Source of the DNA: CAZUQP01 sp964622455
Lineage (GTDB): Bacteria > Pseudomonadota > Gammaproteobacteria > DSM-16500
Length of the DNA stretch: 64,000 nucleotides
NCBI GenBank assembly: GCA_964622455.1
Contig: CAZUQP010000018.1
Location: 1 to 64,000 of the forward strand
Direction of reading: 5' to 3'
The notes below the pieces were generated by a model, which was not told where the DNA came from, made no database searches, and was given only the letters and a program-made list of their open reading frames with translations. This document shows positions 53,344 through 62,125 of the stretch, piece by piece. The translations under genes were made by a program, and so were the position numbers. How positions within the stretch are numbered: position 1 is the first letter of the stretch; every line of letters begins with the position of its first letter.

Positions 53344-55236
53344 ATGAAACCGAATCAATACACAGCAGAATCAATCGAAGTCTTAAGCGGACTTGAACCG
53401 GTTCGCCGCCGACCCGGCATGTACACCGACACAACCAATCCTAATCATTTGGCCAGTGAAGCGATCGATAACAGTGTCGATGAAGCGATGGAAGGTCATG
53501 CAACTTCTGTGCAAGTGACTTTGTACAAAGATGGTTCTCTTGAAGTGACCGATGATGGCCGCGGCATGCCGGTGGATGTTCACCCGGAAGAAGGATTAAC
53601 CGGCGTTGAATTAATTCTAACTAAATTACATAGCGGTGCTAAATTTTCCAATAAACAATATCGCTTTTCCGGCGGTTTGCATGGTGTGGGTATTTCGGTT
53701 GTGAATGCCTTATCCAAAGAATTAGATGTCAAAATTAAGCGAGATGGAGCAATCTATCACATTCAATTTAAAGACGGCGAAAAAACAAGCGAGTTAAAAA
53801 AAATCGGCACAACTGCGAAACGCGAAACGGGAACCAGTATTCATTTTCTGCCAAACGGCAAATATTTTGATACTTCCCGTTTTGCCATTCCCAAATTAAA
53901 ACATACACTCAGAGCAAAAGCCGTATTGTGTCCTGGATTACATGTTAGCTTTCATGATGAACACACGGGTGAAACAACTGAGTGGCATTATGAAAATGGT
54001 TTACCGAATTATTTGCTTGAAGCAGTGGGCCGTGTTGAACATCTTCCTGATGAACCTTTTATTGGTTCATTCAAAGGAAATAATGAAATGGTCGATTGGG
54101 CGGCACTTTGGCTGCCGGAAGACGGTGATGTTGTTGCTGAAAGTTATGTGAATCTTATTCCAACACCGCAAGGCGGCACGCATGTGAATGGATTTCGTTT
54201 AGGTTTGCTTGAAGCCTTGCGTGATTTTTGTGAATTTCGAAATTTACTGCCGCGCGGTGTTAAATTGGCGCCCGAAGATGTATGGGATCGCTGCGCACAC
54301 ATTATTTCAGTGAAACTGCATGATCCACAATTTTCAGGACAAACGAAAGAACGTTTATCTTCGCGTGAATGCGCAAGTTTTGTTTCAGGCGTTGTGAAAG
54401 ATGCATTTAGTCTATGGTTAAATCAACATACGGCATTAGGTGAAGCGTTAGCAGCACTTGCCATTGCCAATGCTCAAAAACGGATGAAAGCCGCGCAAAC
54501 GGTGGTACGCAAAAAAATTACGACAGGCCCAGCCCTTCCCGGTAAATTAGTGGATTGTTCATTGCAAGATGTAGCACGCACAGAATTATTTTTAGTGGAA
54601 GGTGATTCCGCGGGCGGTTCTGCAAAACAAGCGCGCAGCCGCGAATTTCAAGCAATCATGCCTTTGCGCGGAAAAATTTTAAATACGTGGGAAGTTGAAT
54701 CCGCACAAGTCTTGGCATCGCAAGAAGTGCATGATATTTCCATTGCCTTAGGCATTGAACCAGGCCATCCTGATTTATCGAATTTGCGTTATGGAAAAAT
54801 TTGTATTTTAGCGGATGCAGATTCTGATGGTTCACATATTGCAACTTTACTTTGCGCACTCTTTGTCAAACATTTTCGCCCGCTTGTTCTGAAAGGTCAT
54901 GTGTATGTCGCCATGCCGCCTTTATATCGGATTGATCATGGCAAAGAAGTTTATTACGCGTTAGATGATTCGGAAAAAAAAGGCATTTTAGATCGCATTG
55001 CTGCTGAAAATAAAAAAGGTAAAGTCAATGTCGTCCGTTTTAAAGGATTAGGTGAAATGAATCCTTTGCAATTACGTGAAACCACAATGGATCCGACCAC
55101 GCGCCGTTTGGTACAGCTCACCATCAAAGAACATGATGACACAGACAAAACACTCGACATGCTGCTTGCAAAAAAACGCGCCCACGATCGAAAAAATTGG
55201 TTAGAGAAAAAGGGAAATTTAGCGGATACGAGTTGA
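53344..55236 (+). CDS. parE: DNA topoisomerase IV subunit B
   Basis: This 630-residue subunit carries a GHKL ATPase (AIDNSVDEAMEG, DDGRGMPVD, GGLHGVGISVVNAL) and a TOPRIM domain (VEGDSAGGSAKQARSREFQ, ADADSDGSHIATL). With ParC it decatenates chromosomes. The start lies 9 bp after the U-box gene, without a clear Shine-Dalgarno. In many gammaproteobacteria parE is near parC without a gene between; here a 969-bp unknown gene intervenes. Confidence 0.95.
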   Translation: MKPNQYTAESIEVLSGLEPVRRRPGMYTDTTNPNHLASEAIDNSVDEAMEGHATSVQVTLYKDGSLEVTDDGRGMPVDVHPEEGLTGVELILTKLHSGAKFSNKQYRFSGGLHGVGISVVNALSKELDVKIKRDGAIYHIQFKDGEKTSELKKIGTTAKRETGTSIHFLPNGKYFDTSRFAIPKLKHTLRAKAVLCPGLHVSFHDEHTGETTEWHYENGLPNYLLEAVGRVEHLPDEPFIGSFKGNNEMVDWAALWLPEDGDVVAESYVNLIPTPQGGTHVNGFRLGLLEALRDFCEFRNLLPRGVKLAPEDVWDRCAHIISVKLHDPQFSGQTKERLSSRECASFVSGVVKDAFSLWLNQHTALGEALAALAIANAQKRMKAAQTVVRKKITTGPALPGKLVDCSLQDVARTELFLVEGDSAGGSAKQARSREFQAIMPLRGKILNTWEVESAQVLASQEVHDISIALGIEPGHPDLSNLRYGKICILADADSDGSHIATLLCALFVKHFRPLVLKGHVYVAMPPLYRIDHGKEVYYALDDSEKKGILDRIAAENKKGKVNVVRFKGLGEMNPLQLRETTMDPTTRRLVQLTIKEHDDTDKTLDMLLAKKRAHDRKNWLEKKGNLADTS

Positions 55237-55367
55237 ATTTATTACGTCTATTAATCCAATTTAATGTGCAAAAATACCCTATAAATCAAATTATGTTATA
55301 TAATAATAGGGTAACTGTGTTCTCTCACTAAAAAATCGCTAAAGGTCATTATTGAGGACTCAACAGC

Positions 55368-56336
55368 ATGAGTATGTTTCGCCCTCCAAAAAAACTAAAG
55401 CGTAAAGTGGTCGAGGCATCGCAAGCTGTATCCTCTTCATCTGAAACAAAAGAAAATCCAACCGCCAAAAAATCTAAGCTGCCTGAAAAACAGAATTTTT
55501 CGATCGATATGCAAAAAGAAATCTCACCAAGCATTAATTTTTATTGGTGTGATTCAAATGAAGAGAAAGAGTTATTATCCAACATTCAAGCATTATATAT
55601 ACAAGCTTACAATGAACTTTTTTTGCCGGATGTTGAAGAAGATCAAAGAATAAAAATACTAACTAATATAAACAGTATTCTAAAAAATTCGAAAAATTTA
55701 ATTATATTTTTTGATATGCTCGAATTAGGAAGTAATAAATCTTTAGATAAAACAAAGAAATATTCAAAAAAAAATGATCTTAGTGTTCTTTTAGAATCTC
55801 TTGAAACACAATTAGAAAAACAAACCGAGTTCTCCGAATTTTTGGGTGAATGCGAAGAAGCAAATATAAAAACTGTTCATATGGGCGGGGTTTACGGAAG
55901 CGCCTGCGTTTGGGATAATGCCAGAAAAATGGCCCTCAACATTTTCACAAAAAAATTAGGCGATTTTCACCCCAATATACGTTTCATTGATGTAGACAAC
56001 AACTTTCGATTTGAAAATGCTGTTATTTGTCCAAACATTACCGAAGGACATATGGACAAAAACATCCTTTTCGATCAATTTATTTGTTTTCCTGGTAATA
56101 AACCATTTCGTGTAATAACAGGAGGAACAGGTCATTTTGAAAAAGCTTTAGACATATTGAAAGAAAAACATCCTGATTCGTCAGGAATAAGCTATGAAAA
56201 ATTTTCTGAACTTCATTCACCGAAAAATTATTCTGATTTATATGAAACTATTAAAGCAACATTAAGTAATAAAATTAATCCTTCTGTTTCAACTGAAAAA
56301 CATTCATCTACTACTTCCACGTTAGCAAATAAATAA
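55368..56336 (+). CDS. Unknown protein with basic NLS-like N-terminus
   Basis: This 322-residue protein starts MSMFRPPKKLKRKVVEAS, followed by AKKSKLPEKQ: two basic clusters resembling nuclear localisation signals. The middle (TVHMGGVYGSACVWDNARKM) and FICFPGNKPFRVITGGTGHF suggest an alpha/beta enzyme fold, but no family is recognised. GAGG lies ten bases before the ATG. It is inserted between parE and parC on the same strand. Host nuclear targeting is inference only. Confidence 0.55.
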   Translation: MSMFRPPKKLKRKVVEASQAVSSSSETKENPTAKKSKLPEKQNFSIDMQKEISPSINFYWCDSNEEKELLSNIQALYIQAYNELFLPDVEEDQRIKILTNINSILKNSKNLIIFFDMLELGSNKSLDKTKKYSKKNDLSVLLESLETQLEKQTEFSEFLGECEEANIKTVHMGGVYGSACVWDNARKMALNIFTKKLGDFHPNIRFIDVDNNFRFENAVICPNITEGHMDKNILFDQFICFPGNKPFRVITGGTGHFEKALDILKEKHPDSSGISYEKFSELHSPKNYSDLYETIKATLSNKINPSVSTEKHSSTTSTLANK

Positions 56337-56416
56337 TATTAAATTGAATCCATTAAAAAACAGAGCGATACTATTAGAAATCGCGTTACAATATCATTTT
56401 TAAGGCCGGCAAACCT

Positions 56417-58654
56417 ATGAACACCACAACCGAACATATCCCTCTCAAAGAATTCACTGAAAAAGCGTATCTCGATTATTCGATGTATGTCATTTTAGAC
56501 CGTGCTTTACCGCACATCAGTGATGGTTTAAAACCCGTGCAACGCCGCATTGTATATGCCATGTCTGAACTCGGTTTAAAAGCCACGGCAAAATTCAAAA
56601 AATCCGCACGCACCGTGGGTGATGTACTCGGCAAATTTCATCCGCATGGGGACATGGCCTGTTATGAAGCGATGGTATTAATGGCGCAACCTTTTTCGTA
56701 TCGCTATCCGTTGATTGAAGGACAAGGTAATTGGGGGTCATCCGATGATCCAAAATCTTTTGCCGCGATGCGTTATACCGAATCACGCTTATCGCCTTAT
56801 GCAGAAGTATTGCTAGCAGAATTGGGTCAGGGCACCGTTGATTGGGTGCCTAATTTTGATGGCGCTTTAGAAGAACCGGGATTATTGCCTGCACGTTTAC
56901 CGAATGTATTATTAAATGGCACAACTGGCATTGCTGTCGGCATGGCAACGGATATTCCGCCGCATAATTTAACAGAAGTTGTCAATGCACTCATTCATCT
57001 TTTAGATAATCCTGATGCTACGCTAAAAGATATTTGCAAACATATTCCAGCACCTGATTTTCCAACAGATGCAGAAATTATTACGCCGAAACATGATTTA
57101 ATCGATCTCTATAAAACGGGCAATGGCTCGTTACGCATGCGCGCAGTTTATACGATGGAAGATGAAGAAATTATTATTACAGCACTCCCCCATCAAGTAT
57201 CCGGTGCTAAAGTGTTAGAACAAATTGCCGATCAAATGCAAAATAAAAAATTAACTTTTGTGTCAGATTTACGTGATGAATCTGACCATGAAAATCCGAC
57301 ACGCTTAGTAATTGTGCCGCGTTCTAATCGCGTTGATGTTGAAATGTTAATGGCACACTTATTTGCGACCACTGATTTAGAACGCAGTTATCGGGTCAAT
57401 TTAAACATGATCGGCTTAAACGGCCGTCCTGAAGTCAAAAATTTATTGACCATTTTAACGGAATGGTTGGAATATCGATTGATCACCGTGAAACGCCGTT
57501 TGCAATATCGTTTAGATCATGTAAAACATCGTCTGCATATTTTAGCGGGTTTACTCATTGCGTATCTTAATTTAGATGAAGTGATTAACATTATTCGTAA
57601 AGAAGATGAACCTAAAGCAAAATTAATTAAGCGATTTAAATTAAGTGAAGAACAAGTTGAAGCTATTTTAGAAATTAAATTGCGCCATCTTGCACGCCTT
57701 GAGGAAATGGAAATTAAACGTGAACAAAAAGATTTGGCAAAAGAACAAGAAGAAATTGAAAAAATATTGGCATCCAAAGCACGCTTAAAAAAACTCATTC
57801 GCGAAGAATTAATTGCCGACAATGAAAAATTTGGTAATGCCCGCCGTTCCCCCTTAGTTAAACGAGAAGAAGCACAAGCAATCAGTGAAACAGAAATGCT
57901 GCCGACAGAACCCATGACAGTGATTTTATCCCAAATGGGTTGGGTGCGTGCTGCAAAAGGACATGACATTGATCCTGCCAATTTAAATTATAAAGCAGGC
58001 GATGGATTTTTATCAGCATCGCTTGGCAAAAGCAATCAACCTGCCGTATTTTTAGATTCCACAGGGCGCGCCTATGCAATACCCGCACACACATTGGCTT
58101 CTGCACGCGGCCAGGGCGAACCTTTGACCGGTCGGTTAAATCCACCGCCCAATGCACAATTTGTTGCAGTGATTTTAGGTGAAAGCGATCAATTTTATTT
58201 GTTGGCAACGGACGCAGGTTATGGATTTGTCGTAAAATTAGAAGAACTTTACGGTAAAAATAAAAATGGTAAAGCGATCTTAAGTGTTCCCAAAGGTTCA
58301 AAACCGCTTCATCCGCGTTTAATTTCCAATAAAGAAACGGATTTATTAGCCGCTGCGACTAATACTGGGCATTTATTAATTTTTCCATTAAAAGAATTGC
58401 CCGAACTCTCTAAAGGAAAAGGCAATAAAATATTAAGCATTCCAGGAAGCCGCGTTTTAAGCCGAGAAGAATTTATCCTGGATATTGTTACACTTTCTGA
58501 AAACCAATTATTAATTGTAAACGCAGGTAATAAACAATTAAAACTAAAACCTATTGATTGGGAACATTACAAAGGCGAGCGCGGCAGACGTGGACTAAAA
58601 TTGCCAAAAGCATTGCAAAAAGTGAGTTTTTTACAAGTTGGTAATATAGAATAA
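56417..58654 (+). CDS. parC: DNA topoisomerase IV subunit A
   Basis: This 745-residue subunit has the catalytic Tyr in AAMRYTESRLSPYAEV and the winged-helix region around FHPHGDMACYEAMVLMAQPF. The residue at the E. coli Ser80 position is Met80. The C-terminal beta-pinwheel follows (GNKILSIPGSRVL). It pairs with ParE. It is separated from parE by the unknown 55368 gene. Confidence 0.95.
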   Translation: MNTTTEHIPLKEFTEKAYLDYSMYVILDRALPHISDGLKPVQRRIVYAMSELGLKATAKFKKSARTVGDVLGKFHPHGDMACYEAMVLMAQPFSYRYPLIEGQGNWGSSDDPKSFAAMRYTESRLSPYAEVLLAELGQGTVDWVPNFDGALEEPGLLPARLPNVLLNGTTGIAVGMATDIPPHNLTEVVNALIHLLDNPDATLKDICKHIPAPDFPTDAEIITPKHDLIDLYKTGNGSLRMRAVYTMEDEEIIITALPHQVSGAKVLEQIADQMQNKKLTFVSDLRDESDHENPTRLVIVPRSNRVDVEMLMAHLFATTDLERSYRVNLNMIGLNGRPEVKNLLTILTEWLEYRLITVKRRLQYRLDHVKHRLHILAGLLIAYLNLDEVINIIRKEDEPKAKLIKRFKLSEEQVEAILEIKLRHLARLEEMEIKREQKDLAKEQEEIEKILASKARLKKLIREELIADNEKFGNARRSPLVKREEAQAISETEMLPTEPMTVILSQMGWVRAAKGHDIDPANLNYKAGDGFLSASLGKSNQPAVFLDSTGRAYAIPAHTLASARGQGEPLTGRLNPPPNAQFVAVILGESDQFYLLATDAGYGFVVKLEELYGKNKNGKAILSVPKGSKPLHPRLISNKETDLLAAATNTGHLLIFPLKELPELSKGKGNKILSIPGSRVLSREEFILDIVTLSENQLLIVNAGNKQLKLKPIDWEHYKGERGRRGLKLPKALQKVSFLQVGNIE

Positions 58655-58675
58655 AAAATTTTGCTCCAGTTAAGA

Positions 58676-59074
58676 TTAAAAAAATACAGCCGGAGATACC
58701 CCAAATCGCTTAGATAGATTTCGTATATGATCTAAAGTTAACTGACGCTCTCCGTTTAAAATTTTAGACACCAGCGATTGACTACCAATCTCCGGTAAAT
58801 CACCTTGCCCCAAACCCTGTTCACTCATAAGAAATGTTAGCATTTCAACAGCAGATACTTTTTTGGCAGGGTAGCGCTGATTTTCATAGGCTTCAATGTG
58901 ACTCGCAATTAAATTAAGTAAACTTGCTGCATGTTCATCTTTATGATGACGTGACCACTCCATGAGTTCATCTACAAACGCCAAGAGTTTTTCATATTCC
59001 CTTTTATTACGGGGAATGTGGGCATAAGGAACTACATGTTCCCAATGTTTTATTGTCTGTCGTAATGCTCTCAT
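58676..59074 (-). CDS. higA: HigA-type antitoxin
   Basis: This 132-residue protein belongs to the HigA group (COG5499). A C-terminal helix-turn-helix (LVSKILNGERQLTLDHIRNL) follows an N-terminal helical region. It represses its operon and neutralises HigB. Its ATG overlaps the higB stop by one base (TAATG). Confidence 0.82.
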   Translation of the reverse strand: MRALRQTIKHWEHVVPYAHIPRNKREYEKLLAFVDELMEWSRHHKDEHAASLLNLIASHIEAYENQRYPAKKVSAVEMLTFLMSEQGLGQGDLPEIGSQSLVSKILNGERQLTLDHIRNLSKRFGVSPAVFF

Positions 59075-59382
59075 TATTTATCCCTCTTTAGAATATTTTC
59101 ATTTTTCTTCATACTATATTCAGCATGAGTCCAGGCGTGCTTTACATTGATAACCTTGGCAATATAATTAACTTCTGTTATTAAGCGATATTTATTTCCA
59201 CTTATATCAAATATAGTATAGCGATGATTGACATAGTCCACGCTCGGAAATGTCCGCTTCAGCTCGTTAAAGCTTTTGTAATCAGTTTGATTGATCGCCT
59301 TCTCCCAAGCTGATAATGGATTTCTGCTATGCGGATGGTTTCTCCCAAACTCTACAATTATTTTTCTTCCTATTAAAATCAT
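59074..59382 (-). CDS. higB: HigB-type mRNA interferase toxin
   Basis: This 102-residue protein matches the HigB family: RKIIVEFGRNHPHSRNPLSA, then FDISGNKYRLITEVNY and VINVKHAWTHAEY near the C-terminus. Such toxins cleave mRNA on the ribosome. The ATG chosen (MILIGRK) matches family N-termini. It lies six bases after a perfect -10, implying a leaderless mRNA. Toxin-first order is usual for higBA. Confidence 0.8.
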   Translation of the reverse strand: MILIGRKIIVEFGRNHPHSRNPLSAWEKAINQTDYKSFNELKRTFPSVDYVNHRYTIFDISGNKYRLITEVNYIAKVINVKHAWTHAEYSMKKNENILKRDK

Positions 59383-59388
59383 ATTTAA

Positions 59389-59417
59389 AATATATGACAT
59401 TTTGTCATAAATGTCAA
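59389..59417 (-). promoter_or_regulatory. higBA promoter with operator palindrome in the spacer
   Basis: On the minus strand TTGACA (59412-59417), a 17-bp spacer and TATATT (59389-59394). The spacer contains TGACATTTTGTCA (59395-59407), a 5-3-5 palindrome and a good operator for HigA. Transcription would start at about the A of the higB ATG. Confidence 0.65.
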
Positions 59418-59590
59418 TAAAAGAAAATAACAAGTGTCAGCATCATGCATCTTAGAATACCAATTTCTGCAAACACAACAAAGAGCACTTGACAGAGTCT
59501 TTTTCCACAAATCAGTTGATCTGCTAATTTAAAGCTGTTGTTTTATTTTCTGATTGTTGAAACTCAATATCATCAATTATATACGAATAA

Positions 59591-59668
59591 CGCGAATTCC
59601 GGATAAGCCAGCTTCCTGTCTTGAGCTTTCGCTGGTATGACAGGAGCCCGGCTTATCCGGAATTCGCG
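59591..59668. repeat. Long palindromic element with 19-bp perfect arms
   Basis: Arms at 59591-59609 and 59650-59668 are perfectly complementary (cgcgaattccggataagcc). The 40-bp centre contains further complementary segments (cctgtc/gacagg). It looks like a REP- or MITE-like element. The interval 59418-59778 holds nothing else that I can identify as a gene. Confidence 0.65.
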
Positions 59669-59778
59669 TGAAAAGATAGTTGCCGAATGGGATAAACTGT
59701 ATTAATCTGTCTCCTCTCAAAATTACTTGTTTTCGATTATTTATGTTGACATTAACTTTAACTATACAAGAAGAATTT

Positions 59779-60411
59779 ATGCAGGAAATTCGTATCGAAG
59801 GGGACGCTAGGCTTGTAGATTTGCTTGTAGACGCATTAAAAGAAAATAAGGCAGAAATCCCAGAATATTGTAAAAATGATGAAGTTAATGATGCAATGAA
59901 GAGAAAATGTGCTTCATTTTATTTGCCTTTGTGGAACTTAAAAAAAGAATCGATGATGGAATTTCTTTTTATTTTTATATTCCCACCGGACAAAAAAGCT
60001 AACATGTCAGGGCGAGATGAATTTTTATTAAAATACTGGGCCTATGAAATAGAAATGATAAAAAAGAAAAAAAGTTATCGTTCCGAACGTGAACTTTACT
60101 GGCTTACCTCACCTGGAACATTAAACAATATATTAGATCATGATGTTAATTCGCTTTTTACTCCAGAATCATTATTTTATTTTCTGGAGAATTCTAAAAG
60201 AAGAATGAAATATTTTTCAAGTCTGGGAGAGCCACCTGAGCCGTCTCGATTCGAAATACAAAAATTTATTTCTGCTCTAAAACCCAAAAACAAAAAAAAT
60301 ATTAAATACTCTATCTTCGCTAAGCCACTTGGCGAACCCATTTTAGCACTACCTTCTCTTGAAGAGGGGGATGAGAGAAAAAAGGGGCAGTATAATCTCC
60401 TTCCTCATTAG
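59779..60411 (+). CDS. Unknown hydrophilic protein
   Basis: This 210-residue protein starts MQEIRIEGDARLVDLLVDAL behind a weak AAGAAG. It has a helical N-terminal part and a mixed central part (KYWAYEIEMIKKKKSYRS). No signal peptide or membrane segment. It lies 24 bp upstream of the sugar porter gene and on the same strand. A longer frame begins at 59680 without support. No family recognised. Confidence 0.5.
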   Translation: MQEIRIEGDARLVDLLVDALKENKAEIPEYCKNDEVNDAMKRKCASFYLPLWNLKKESMMEFLFIFIFPPDKKANMSGRDEFLLKYWAYEIEMIKKKKSYRSERELYWLTSPGTLNNILDHDVNSLFTPESLFYFLENSKRRMKYFSSLGEPPEPSRFEIQKFISALKPKNKKNIKYSIFAKPLGEPILALPSLEEGDERKKGQYNLLPH

Positions 60412-60435
60412 GCTCACAAGGACATGAAGGCCGCC

Positions 60436-61803
60436 ATGACTAAAAACCAACACCTTATTATTATCGCCACTTGCTCTGCTTTATCAGGATTATTATTCGG
60501 CTATGACGCCGGCATTATAGCAGGCGCTTTATTATTTATTAATAAAACATTCTCTATGTCAGCGAATGAACAGGGCTGGCTGGTTGCCATGGTGCCGCTG
60601 GGCGCTTTGTTATCCTCCATTGTCAGCGGTGAAATCAGCGATTTGTTTGGACGCAAAAAAACTTTATTTTTAACTGCGATCACTTTCATTGCAGGTTCTT
60701 TAATTTGTGCATTGACGTACGATGTCACTTTTTTAATTATTGGGCGTTTATTATTAGGCATTGCGATTGGAATAGGCTCATCGACTTCTCCTGTGTACAC
60801 TTCTGAATTAGCCGATGAAAAACATCGCGGCTGGCTCGTGAATCTATTTGTCGTATTTATTCAATTGGGCGTGTTTCTTTCGTTCGTGATTTCATTTGCC
60901 TATTCTCATTCCGGCAATTGGCGCGACATGATTGGGCTTGGCGTAATCCCCGCTATTATTTTAATGATTGCTGTTTTCTTTTTACCAGAAAGCCCGCGCT
61001 GGTTAATTGCCAAAAACCGCAGTAAAGAAGCAAAAAATATTTTATTGGATTTATATAGCACCAAAGAAGCCAATCAAAAAATGCAAGATATAGAAGAAAT
61101 TGTTGTGAAAGACAAAGTTAATATTAAATTATTGTTTGAAAAAAAACGTTATTTAAAAGTGATTTTTATCGGTGCCGCTGTCAGTTTTTTCACGCAAACT
61201 GTCGGTATCAATGCATTTAATTATTATGCTCCCACCATTTTCCAAAAAACCGGATTTGCTTCACCTGGAACTGCAACTTTCTATACGATGTTTATGGGGT
61301 TGGTGTTAGTGCTATCAACCATCTCATCGTTATTTTTTATTGACCGCATCGGACGAAAAAAACCGTTATTAATCGGTACATTCGGTATTTTACTCACGTT
61401 ACTCGCTATTACACTGGGATTTGCATTAATCAAAAACCCCATGACACTCGGATGGATTTTTTTAATCAGCGCACTCGTCTTTATGGCATTTCATGGTGTA
61501 AGCATTGGCCCCGCGTGTTTTTTGATTCCATCAGAAATATTTCCTCTGCGCGTGCGCGGTTTAGGCATGGGCATTTCAGTGGCATTTAACTGGGGTGCGA
61601 ATGTGATTGTTGCAGCACTTGTGCCAACCATTATCGCGCATTTTGGCGTAGCGAGTTTATTCGGTGCTTTTTTTGTAATAACCATTATCGCTTGGTTAGT
61701 ATTTTATTTTTATATTCCTGAAACCAAAGGCACTACCCTTGAACAAATCGAACGTAATGTATTGGCGAATGTTCCCTGCGTTGATTTGGGACGCGCTTCA
61801 TGA
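60436..61803 (+). CDS. MFS sugar porter (XylE/GalP-like)
   Basis: This 455-residue, 12-helix transporter has the sugar porter signatures: SDLFGRKKTLF, PESPRWLIAKNR, FFIDRIGRKKPLL and PETKGTTLEQIE. It imports a monosaccharide with H+. I chose the ATG at 60436 (GAAGG five bases upstream) over the ATG at 60424. The mutarotase gene starts within its stop (ATGA overlap). The downstream genes point to a 6-deoxyhexose such as L-fucose or L-rhamnose. Confidence 0.88.
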   Translation: MTKNQHLIIIATCSALSGLLFGYDAGIIAGALLFINKTFSMSANEQGWLVAMVPLGALLSSIVSGEISDLFGRKKTLFLTAITFIAGSLICALTYDVTFLIIGRLLLGIAIGIGSSTSPVYTSELADEKHRGWLVNLFVVFIQLGVFLSFVISFAYSHSGNWRDMIGLGVIPAIILMIAVFFLPESPRWLIAKNRSKEAKNILLDLYSTKEANQKMQDIEEIVVKDKVNIKLLFEKKRYLKVIFIGAAVSFFTQTVGINAFNYYAPTIFQKTGFASPGTATFYTMFMGLVLVLSTISSLFFIDRIGRKKPLLIGTFGILLTLLAITLGFALIKNPMTLGWIFLISALVFMAFHGVSIGPACFLIPSEIFPLRVRGLGMGISVAFNWGANVIVAALVPTIIAHFGVASLFGAFFVITIIAWLVFYFYIPETKGTTLEQIERNVLANVPCVDLGRAS

Positions 61804-62123
61804 AAAGATATGCCATGGTCATCCATATAAAACCTGATAAAATCGCAGCATACAAAAAATTACACGCGAGTGTTTGGCCTGATGTATTGAATATTTTATC
61901 AAAACACCATGTTCAAAATTATTCTATTTTTTTAAAAGATAATTTACTCTTTGGTTATTTAGAATATCATGGTGACGATTATGTAAAAGATATGCAAAAA
62001 ATTGCTGAACAGGATGCCACAAAACGTTGGTGGAAATTGACTGATCCCTGTCAAGAACCTTTAGCAACTCATGCAAAAGGTGAGTGGTGGTCATTAATGG
62101 AAGAAGTATTTCATTTGGATTAA
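61800..62123 (+). CDS. L-rhamnose/L-fucose mutarotase family protein
   Basis: This 107-residue protein has the RhaM/FucU-like ferredoxin-type fold: HASVWPDVLNILSKHHVQNY, then RWWKLTDPCQEPL and WWSLMEEVFHLD. Mutarotases interconvert sugar anomers after uptake. It overlaps the transporter gene by 4 bp and is followed after 2 bp by the SDR gene, so all three are co-expressed. Confidence 0.85.
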   Translation: MKRYAMVIHIKPDKIAAYKKLHASVWPDVLNILSKHHVQNYSIFLKDNLLFGYLEYHGDDYVKDMQKIAEQDATKRWWKLTDPCQEPLATHAKGEWWSLMEEVFHLD

Positions 62124-62125
62124 AA

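Noticed and set aside
55262..55285. PmrA-box-like TTAA repeats upstream of the 55368 gene
   Set aside because: The two TTAA cores are six bases apart, not the seven expected for tandem PmrA half-sites, and flanking bases do not fit.
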